DNA of 64,000 nucleotides, from NCBI RefSeq assembly GCF_900115205.1, contig NZ_FOYQ01000002.1, positions 930,001-994,000 of the forward strand, in the 5' to 3' direction. Origin of the DNA: Robiginitalea myxolifaciens (GTDB lineage: Bacteria; Bacteroidota; Bacteroidia; Flavobacteriales; Flavobacteriaceae). A model generated the notes under the pieces. That model was not told where the DNA came from and made no database searches. It saw only the letters and a program-made list of their open reading frames with translations. Both the position numbers and the translations under genes were made by a program. Below are positions 58,954-64,000 of the stretch, piece after piece. Each line of letters begins with the position of its first letter. Positions within the stretch are counted from its first letter, which is position 1.

Positions 58954-59310
58954 ATGAAAAAAGGAATACTTATAATTCTCCTAAGCATCTTGGTACATGG
59001 GATTGCATCGGCACAAACCGAGTTTGACCTGGACCCTTCACAAAGCATGATCATGACTGGGAAAGGACCCGGTCAGGACGCGACCATTAACCCCTACTTT
59101 GGTCAGGACTGTTACGCCATAGTCAAAAATTTGGGCAAGCGGAAGTTTTCATTCCGAATCCAGCAGGATGGAAAAATCATTCAGGAAACGACCGTGTTAA
59201 AAGGAGAATCTAAGCGGGTCAAGCTTTTAAAAGATCACGAACTTTATCTGGATCCCAATCCGGAAGGGAAAACCAGAGCAAGCGTAGCTTATGAACCTTT
59301 GGAAGAGTAG
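58954..59310 (+). CDS. Small secreted protein, function unknown
   Basis: 118 residues with a signal peptide (IILLSILVHGIASAQ). The mature part is polar with beta-strand character: QSMIMTGKGPGQDATINPYFGQDCYAIVKNLGKRKFSFRIQQDG, then KGESKRVKLLKDHELYLDPNPEGKT. A single Cys is present. The strand pattern suggests an immunoglobulin-like or small beta-sandwich fold, but I do not recognise the family. The next gene start lies 19 bases after its stop, in another frame. Confidence 0.68.
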   Translation: MKKGILIILLSILVHGIASAQTEFDLDPSQSMIMTGKGPGQDATINPYFGQDCYAIVKNLGKRKFSFRIQQDGKIIQETTVLKGESKRVKLLKDHELYLDPNPEGKTRASVAYEPLEE

Positions 59311-59329
59311 TGTGAATAGCTGTGGCTTT

Positions 59330-60931
59330 ATGAGATTTTTCAATGCAACAAACATGCTTATGGCTTGCTTGCTGCTTTGCACCTCTGTTGTTGCCCAAAC
59401 CTATTACGTATCCTCTTCGGCTTCCGGAGGTGGGGTTGGAACGGAAAAGGATCCGTTGACTCTGGTCGAAGCCTTTTCAAAAGCTCGGGCAGGACACACA
59501 TATTGGGTAAAAGCGGGTAACTATGGGGCCGCCCAACTCAATCTCATGGTTTCCGGGACTCAGGAGAATCCTATCATCTTCGAAGGGTACCGGGACAAGC
59601 CTGGAGATTTGCAATCCACTTCCTCTTGCTCAATTTGTACAACTACGGAGCCGGATACCGCGATAGCCCCCACACTTACCGGCACAACGACTGACGGCAG
59701 TCCGGATCAGGATCAGGGGATCCGGATAAGTGGGGCATTCATCCACTTTAAAAACTTTGCCTTCCGTTATTATAATCGCCCTTTTGAAAGTTCAGGTAGC
59801 AACAATCAGATCAGCAATCTTTACATCTTCCAACCGGGGAATCACAATGTCGCTGAAGTAGCTCAATACTTATTTTCCCCTGCATTTCCCAATGGTGGAT
59901 ATACCGGATACGGGCTTCGTCTGCAAGGAGATGGTATCCAAGTCAGAAATTCAAGAGTGGTCAATGCTGGTGCAGAGGGCGTCCGCCTGACCAATTCCAA
60001 AAAGCCCAGGCTGCAAAACATAGAGGTTATTTGCACCACAGGCAAAGGGGTCTATACCAATCATGCTTCGGCCGACGGAAATATTACTGATTATCACTTT
60101 CTGCTCGGCCATGACACGGCCGACGGAATCTTCGAGAATATTACCATTACCAATCCGGAAGGAGCAGTGTATCCCGGCCATGGCTTTGCGGTAAAACCAC
60201 TGGAAGGAAAAGGTGCAACCAATCACCTCATCGATGGCTTTACCGTGACCAATACCCTGATTGAGACCCAATTCCCCGATACGCAGTACATTGTCTTTAG
60301 AAATGGTGAGATAAACTCTACCGATACCGATGCGCGGCGGGAAATTCACGGGGCCCGGATAGCCAATGCCTCCCAATTCATAACGATTGAGAACACCGTT
60401 TTTAATGGCGCCAGATTCATGTCCTGGGGATGGGATGAAGCCTTATTTGCTTCGGAGTATCAATATGCAGCAAGAGATGTGGCCCTTTTGAATTGCCTGT
60501 TTAACAATACCAATGACACCCCTTATTCTGCATTTGCCATAGCCTTTAATTTCCCACGTAACACGTATCTCACCGAAAACATTACCATAGATCACGTTAC
60601 GGTCTATAACTACTATTACCTCTGGGAAACCTCAAAACCTAACAAGAATATCCGCTTGAGTAACCTGGTGGTCGACGGTATAAAACAATTCAACGTGAAG
60701 CGCGGACCCGGGCAACAGTACCCGTTGGATGCTGATTTTACCAACTCTAATTTCTCCAATGGAATTACCCCTCCCCAGGGCAGTGGTATTACTCGTAAAG
60801 CACCATTATTTGCAGATCCGAGTAATGGTGATTTCACCTTAGGGAACTCCGATTTACTAAAAAGTTCGCTGCCAACTCCCAATTTCGAAGGAGACTTGGA
60901 TATTGGATTTCTAAAAAATCGTGAACAATAG
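59330..60931 (+). CDS. Exported right-handed beta-helix protein (pectate-lyase-like fold)
   Basis: 533 residues from ATG at 59330 with a signal peptide (MLMACLLLCTSVVAQ). An earlier ATG at 59291 would overlap the previous gene and move the signal inward. The body opens TYYVSSSASGGG, GTEKDPLTLVEAFSKARAGHTYWVKAGNY, the standard start of parallel beta-helix proteins, followed by repeated N-rich coils (IRISGAFIHFKNFAFRY, IRLSNLVVD, ITIENTVFNGARF). These folds bind or cleave polysaccharides; no lyase catalytic set can be assigned. A surface sugar-binding or lyase role is likely. Confidence 0.78.
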   Translation: MRFFNATNMLMACLLLCTSVVAQTYYVSSSASGGGVGTEKDPLTLVEAFSKARAGHTYWVKAGNYGAAQLNLMVSGTQENPIIFEGYRDKPGDLQSTSSCSICTTTEPDTAIAPTLTGTTTDGSPDQDQGIRISGAFIHFKNFAFRYYNRPFESSGSNNQISNLYIFQPGNHNVAEVAQYLFSPAFPNGGYTGYGLRLQGDGIQVRNSRVVNAGAEGVRLTNSKKPRLQNIEVICTTGKGVYTNHASADGNITDYHFLLGHDTADGIFENITITNPEGAVYPGHGFAVKPLEGKGATNHLIDGFTVTNTLIETQFPDTQYIVFRNGEINSTDTDARREIHGARIANASQFITIENTVFNGARFMSWGWDEALFASEYQYAARDVALLNCLFNNTNDTPYSAFAIAFNFPRNTYLTENITIDHVTVYNYYYLWETSKPNKNIRLSNLVVDGIKQFNVKRGPGQQYPLDADFTNSNFSNGITPPQGSGITRKAPLFADPSNGDFTLGNSDLLKSSLPTPNFEGDLDIGFLKNREQ

Positions 60932-60957
60932 TTTATGTCAATAACCAAAGCATATCC

Positions 60958-61413
60958 TTGCGCTACGTGACCCATATCCGAAATATATTTACAATTGTAC
61001 TAGTAATCTGTTGCTTCAACATGAATTTACACGCGCAAAACATAGCGGATCTCCGTTGGAAAAACAGGGTCCTGATCGTTCACACCAATGGCGATTCTGC
61101 TGTAAAATTCACCCAACAGCTGCGAGAATTTGAAGGTGCAGACAGCGAACTAAAAGAACGAAAACTAGTTCTTTATGCGATCAAAAAGGATCAATTGAGT
61201 TTTACGAGTTATCCGGATGGAAAATCAAATTATGAGGCAGAAATTCCTCCAGATTTTCTGGGTAACTATCGCAATCCCAAAGAGGATTTTGAAGTACACT
61301 TAATCGGTCTTGACGGAGTAATAAAACTGCGTGAAAAAAACATAGTTACCCTGGAAAAGCTTTTTGCCATTATCGATGCCATGCCTATGCGCCGCAATGA
61401 AATAAAGAACTGA
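60958..61413 (+). CDS. DUF4174 exported protein
   Basis: 151 residues from TTG at 60958; a GTG at 60967 is an alternative, and either gives a signal peptide (IFTIVLVICCFNMNLHAQ). The body is DUF4174: NIADLRWKNRVLIVHTNGDSA, ERKLVLYAIKKDQ, FEVHLIGLDGVIKLREKNIVTLEKLFAIIDAMPMRRNE. The family has a thioredoxin-like fold without catalytic cysteines. The role is unknown. It is 26 bases after the beta-helix gene and seven before the cyclase gene. Confidence 0.78.
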   Translation: MRYVTHIRNIFTIVLVICCFNMNLHAQNIADLRWKNRVLIVHTNGDSAVKFTQQLREFEGADSELKERKLVLYAIKKDQLSFTSYPDGKSNYEAEIPPDFLGNYRNPKEDFEVHLIGLDGVIKLREKNIVTLEKLFAIIDAMPMRRNEIKN

Positions 61414-61420
61414 GAGAGCC

Positions 61421-62113
61421 ATGCCAGAAATCATAGACCTTAGCCAGGAGATTTTTGAGGGGATGCCAGTGTACAAGGACCTTCCCCAGGTAAAGATGAG
61501 CGTACATAATTCCCATGAGGAGTGGAATGGGGAGACAAACCCAGTAACCCGGACTCCAGCAGTCCATAAATTGGAATTGGGAGAACATACCGGTACCCAT
61601 GTCGATGCCATTAACCATATGGAAATCCAGCATGTTGGGAAGTCCATAGATACCATGCCGCTGGCTATGTTTTACACCGAAGGGATCTGCCTGGATTTTT
61701 CACATAAGGATTTATGCCAATTAATCAAGCCCGAAGGGTTGGAAGCGGCCTGCCAGCATGCAGGACTGGATATTCAGGCAGGTGATACGGTTCTCCTTTA
61801 TACCGATCACTATCGCAAGCATTTTGGAGGAAAAGACTGGGGGAACGGTCCGGGATTAACCGCTGCAGCAACCCGCTGGCTGGGAGAAAAGAAAATTGCC
61901 GCTTTTGGGGTGGAAACCATGTCTCCAGGTGTTCCTGGAATCTCCAACAAAGAGGTACACCATATCTGCGGGGAATTGAATTTCACCCATTACGAAAACA
62001 TGGTCAATCTGCATTTACTCATTGGCCGGGGGCGCTTCAGATTTATTGGCTTGCCTTTGAAAATTAGAGGCGGAACGGGCTCGCCAGTGCGGGCCGTGGC
62101 GGTTTTTGAATAA
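61421..62113 (+). CDS. Cyclase-family hydrolase (kynurenine-formamidase-like)
   Basis: 230 residues. The metal-binding signature HxGTHxD appears as EHTGTHVDAINHM; MPEIIDLSQEIFEGMPVYKDLP is the usual beginning. Later GDTVLLYTDHYRKHFG, GPGLTAAATRWLGEKKIAAFGVETMSPG and NLHLLIGRGRFRFIGLPLK are in the right order. Members hydrolyse N-formylkynurenine, isatin or act as polyketide cyclases. Without kynurenine genes here, the substrate is not determined. There is no signal peptide, so it is cytoplasmic. Confidence 0.88.
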   Translation: MPEIIDLSQEIFEGMPVYKDLPQVKMSVHNSHEEWNGETNPVTRTPAVHKLELGEHTGTHVDAINHMEIQHVGKSIDTMPLAMFYTEGICLDFSHKDLCQLIKPEGLEAACQHAGLDIQAGDTVLLYTDHYRKHFGGKDWGNGPGLTAAATRWLGEKKIAAFGVETMSPGVPGISNKEVHHICGELNFTHYENMVNLHLLIGRGRFRFIGLPLKIRGGTGSPVRAVAVFE

Positions 62114-62186
62114 ATTCCGAATAGTGTTGAAAAAACCAGGGTAAAGGCCTTAACTTGAATCCTTGGGTTACCGCTTACAAAAAAGT

Positions 62187-62753
62187 ATGAAGCATTTAAA
62201 ATATCTAATCCGGGAAATTATCTCAGTGATTATCGGTATTCTGATTGCCCTTTCGGTGAGCAATTGGAGGGAGGAACAAAAGGATCAGCAATACCTCAGA
62301 CAGATTAATAAGTCCATTAATCTTGAATTAGAAGAAAGTCTGGAGGACATTGCAGCCAGTATTCCTAAGCAGCAAACACTGATTGATAGTATTGGCTATT
62401 ATATGAATGACGAATCGATCTCTATTTTCGAAATCATCACGCGTTCTGGTGGCATTCAAAGACCTACAATCATTACAAGCTCCTGGAAGGCAATCGCAAA
62501 CACAAAAATTGAATTAATTGATTTTGAACAAATTGCGACGCTAACGGAAATTGAAGAATCCAAGGATTTAATTGAATTGAAATCGGAAAAGTTAGTCGAT
62601 TACATCTTTGAGAATCTTAAGTCGACGGATCCCGAAAAGAAAGAAATATTCTTTTTATTCAGTAAGGAGATGCTCAGTACTACAAAATATACGTTTACCG
62701 AAGTAGAAACCTATCTTACTAAAGTTCGGGAAGAAGAAGTCCAATACAAGTGA
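62187..62753 (+). CDS. DUF6090-like membrane-anchored protein
   Basis: 188 residues from ATG at 62187. The start KYLIREIISVIIGILIALSVSNWREEQK matches the helix and following Asn-Trp of DUF6090 in shorter form. The rest is helical and charged, with Glu-rich stretches (LNLELEESLEDIA-like, LTEIEESKDLIELKSEK). It is a second member besides the gene at 55364. Its stop overlaps the next gene (GTGA), so the two are co-translated. Function is unknown. Confidence 0.72.
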   Translation: MKHLKYLIREIISVIIGILIALSVSNWREEQKDQQYLRQINKSINLELEESLEDIAASIPKQQTLIDSIGYYMNDESISIFEIITRSGGIQRPTIITSSWKAIANTKIELIDFEQIATLTEIEESKDLIELKSEKLVDYIFENLKSTDPEKKEIFFLFSKEMLSTTKYTFTEVETYLTKVREEEVQYK

Positions 62754-63217
62754 ACTTGAATAGTAAGCAGCTCTTGTATATCGGTATTTTTGGTATCACC
62801 GCCTTGACTATTCTGGTCGATTTTGTTGCTCCCGGCACCTCCTATGAAAAGGAAATTCAGGAAGTCCGTAAGACGCTTCAGCGTTATTATAATGCCGGAG
62901 GGAATTACCATTACTCGTATAAGGTGATAACAGCAGATCATGAATTCCTCATTGATGAAGACCTTGTAAAATCAGCAATCAAAGGACAACTTGTCGGCTA
63001 TACAATATCCCCAATATTTAGTCAGACAAATTGGTGTCGATTGCCCGGTAGTACGCAGAAATCCTATCACTCCTTACGTCTGGCCTCAGGACTAATATTG
63101 CCGCTGATATTTCTACTGGTACTATTTATCAGCTTCCGATTCAAGAAGCGCATTGGGACCCTGGTCTTCATACTTCAAATTTTAGTGCTAGCAGATCTCA
63201 TATTCCTCCTCTCATAA
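62750..63217 (+). CDS. Membrane protein with three helices, function unknown
   Basis: 155 residues from a GTG that overlaps the stop of the preceding gene by four bases. Helices at about 9-26, 108-128 and 135-153; the middle is a periplasmic stretch of about 80 residues (YEKEIQEVRKTLQRYYNAGGNYHYSYKVITADHEF). I do not recognise the family. The overlap ties it to the DUF6090-like protein. Confidence 0.6.
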   Translation: MNLNSKQLLYIGIFGITALTILVDFVAPGTSYEKEIQEVRKTLQRYYNAGGNYHYSYKVITADHEFLIDEDLVKSAIKGQLVGYTISPIFSQTNWCRLPGSTQKSYHSLRLASGLILPLIFLLVLFISFRFKKRIGTLVFILQILVLADLIFLLS

Positions 63218-63306
63218 ACTTTCCCACTGAAATCAGACAGCAGGATTCCCCCTGATTGAATTAAGCTTTTTACTAACTTACCAGGAACACGTTTCAACCT
63301 GACAAA

Positions 63307-64000
63307 ATGAAAAACAAGTTCCTGCTTGCACTACTCCTGCTTTGCCCGTGCGCTGCCTTATTGGCTCAAACCTATATCACCAATGTTACTGTGGTCGATG
63401 TAGAGAAAAAACGCCTGATTCCCAATCAAACGGTTGTGGTAACCGGTAACGAGATCACCGACATTAAAAAAAGTAACAGGATCCGGGTTCCGGAGAATGC
63501 ACAGATAGTCGATGGCTCGGAGGGATACCTCATTCCGGGCATGGTAGATGCCCACATCCACTTCTTTCAAAATGGCGGGCTGTACGCTCGGCCCGATGTG
63601 ATAGACCTGCGTGCCTACCAATCGATAACCGATGAAGTTGCCCTGACCAAGAGCGATATGGAAGGGAAGCTGAGGCGCTACCTTAAAAACGGAATCACCA
63701 CAGTGATCGATGTTGGTTCCACCTACAGTTTTTTAGAGCAACGCAAGGAGTTTACCGATAAGTCCCATGCCCCGAACATCTATGTTACGGGCCCGCTCCT
63801 GACCACCTATAAACCTTCAATCTATGAAGAATACGGTCCAAATGATACACCCTTTACGCTGACCACAACAGTTGAAGAAGGTATTGCAGGCGTTCAGGAG
63901 CAATTGGAACACAATCCTGACTTTATCAAAATCTGGTATATCGCCGGGGCCGATGGTCTCAGTGTTGCTGAAAGCGCTCAAAAGAACTTGCCTATTGTCA
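63307..64000 (+). CDS. Amidohydrolase-family exported protein (cut by window edge)
   Basis: ATG at 63307 opens a signal peptide (MKNKFLLALLLLCPCAALLAQ). The mature chain has TYITNVTVVDVEKKRLIPNQTVVVTGNEITDIKK, the beta-sandwich of imidazolonepropionase-like amidohydrolases, then GYLIPGMVDAHIHFF, in which His-x-His binds metal. At 231 codons the frame runs off the window. The class hydrolyses cyclic amides or peptides such as prolidase-like substrates, outside the cytoplasm. Confidence 0.85.
   Translation, partial: MKNKFLLALLLLCPCAALLAQTYITNVTVVDVEKKRLIPNQTVVVTGNEITDIKKSNRIRVPENAQIVDGSEGYLIPGMVDAHIHFFQNGGLYARPDVIDLRAYQSITDEVALTKSDMEGKLRRYLKNGITTVIDVGSTYSFLEQRKEFTDKSHAPNIYVTGPLLTTYKPSIYEEYGPNDTPFTLTTTVEEGIAGVQEQLEHNPDFIKIWYIAGADGLSVAESAQKNLPIV

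Noticed and set aside
1-64000. CRISPR arrays, transposases, prophage genes, toxin-antitoxin cassettes, biosynthetic gene clusters
   Set aside because: No regular direct repeats with spacers, no integrase or transposase motifs, and no modular synthase genes were seen. The YwqK-like protein alone is not evidence of a toxin-antitoxin system.

Overview
The window looks like a piece of a marine flavobacterial chromosome (Bacteroidota, Flavobacteriaceae-like). The grounds are promoter -7 boxes of the TAnnTTTG type, almost no Shine-Dalgarno sequences, frequent TTG/GTG starts, many short lipoproteins with a C-terminal lipobox, and family content such as glutamine synthetase III, GH97, M56/BlaI pairs, DUF6090, DUF2147 and DUF6268. 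No rRNA, CRISPR array, phage or transposase gene was seen. Both ends cut through genes: prfA (peptide chain release factor 1) on the left and an amidohydrolase on the right.

Region 1-11.3 kb is core-like: prfA, a degenerate ApbE-like protein and a Rieske lipoprotein, purM, a divergent pair of different glutamine synthetases (type III leftward, type II rightward), a Na+/Ca2+ exchanger, a BlaI repressor with an M56 sensor peptidase behind a clear tandem operator, a 51-residue protein, apt, and a tRNA-Arg(ACG) with its own promoter and terminator. Region 11.5-21.4 kb, just after the tRNA, is visibly more AT-rich and accessory in character: a serine beta-lactamase-like hydrolase, a membrane AraC-type regulator, a PadR-controlled MacAB-like exporter operon, and a MORN-like and FGE-like secreted pair.

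Region 21.5-38.4 kb holds small catabolic and surface genes: an NmrA/DUF1772/AraC/GH97 series, two VOC proteins, a DUF5694 lipoprotein, a sulfatase behind a terminator-like hairpin, an Old Yellow Enzyme, a cNMP-domain/thioredoxin-reductase-like fusion without the redox cysteines, an arylsulfotransferase-like lipoprotein, two secreted proteins and a SulP transporter. Several of these handle sulfate or sulfate esters. Region 38.6-45.8 kb has a minimal PspC protein, a 3-keto-disaccharide-hydrolase-like protein overlapping a beta-propeller/cytochrome c fusion, two large tandem hairpins, and a Tat-exported molybdenum hydroxylase with its 2Fe-2S subunit. A large AsmA-like protein follows.

Region 49.2-52.8 kb is a leftward operon for trans-4-hydroxyproline breakdown (epimerase, 2-oxoglutarate semialdehyde dehydrogenase, deaminase); the oxidase step is not encoded here. 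Region 53-64 kb is a rightward series: NTF2-like protein, small membrane proteins, gamma-glutamyltransferase, two DUF6090-type proteins, a ChbG/YdjC deacetylase sitting between a broken and an intact copy of a Crp/Fnr regulator gene, DoxX, a beta-helix protein, DUF4174, a cyclase-family hydrolase and the start of the amidohydrolase. All function calls come from reading motifs; no search was run.
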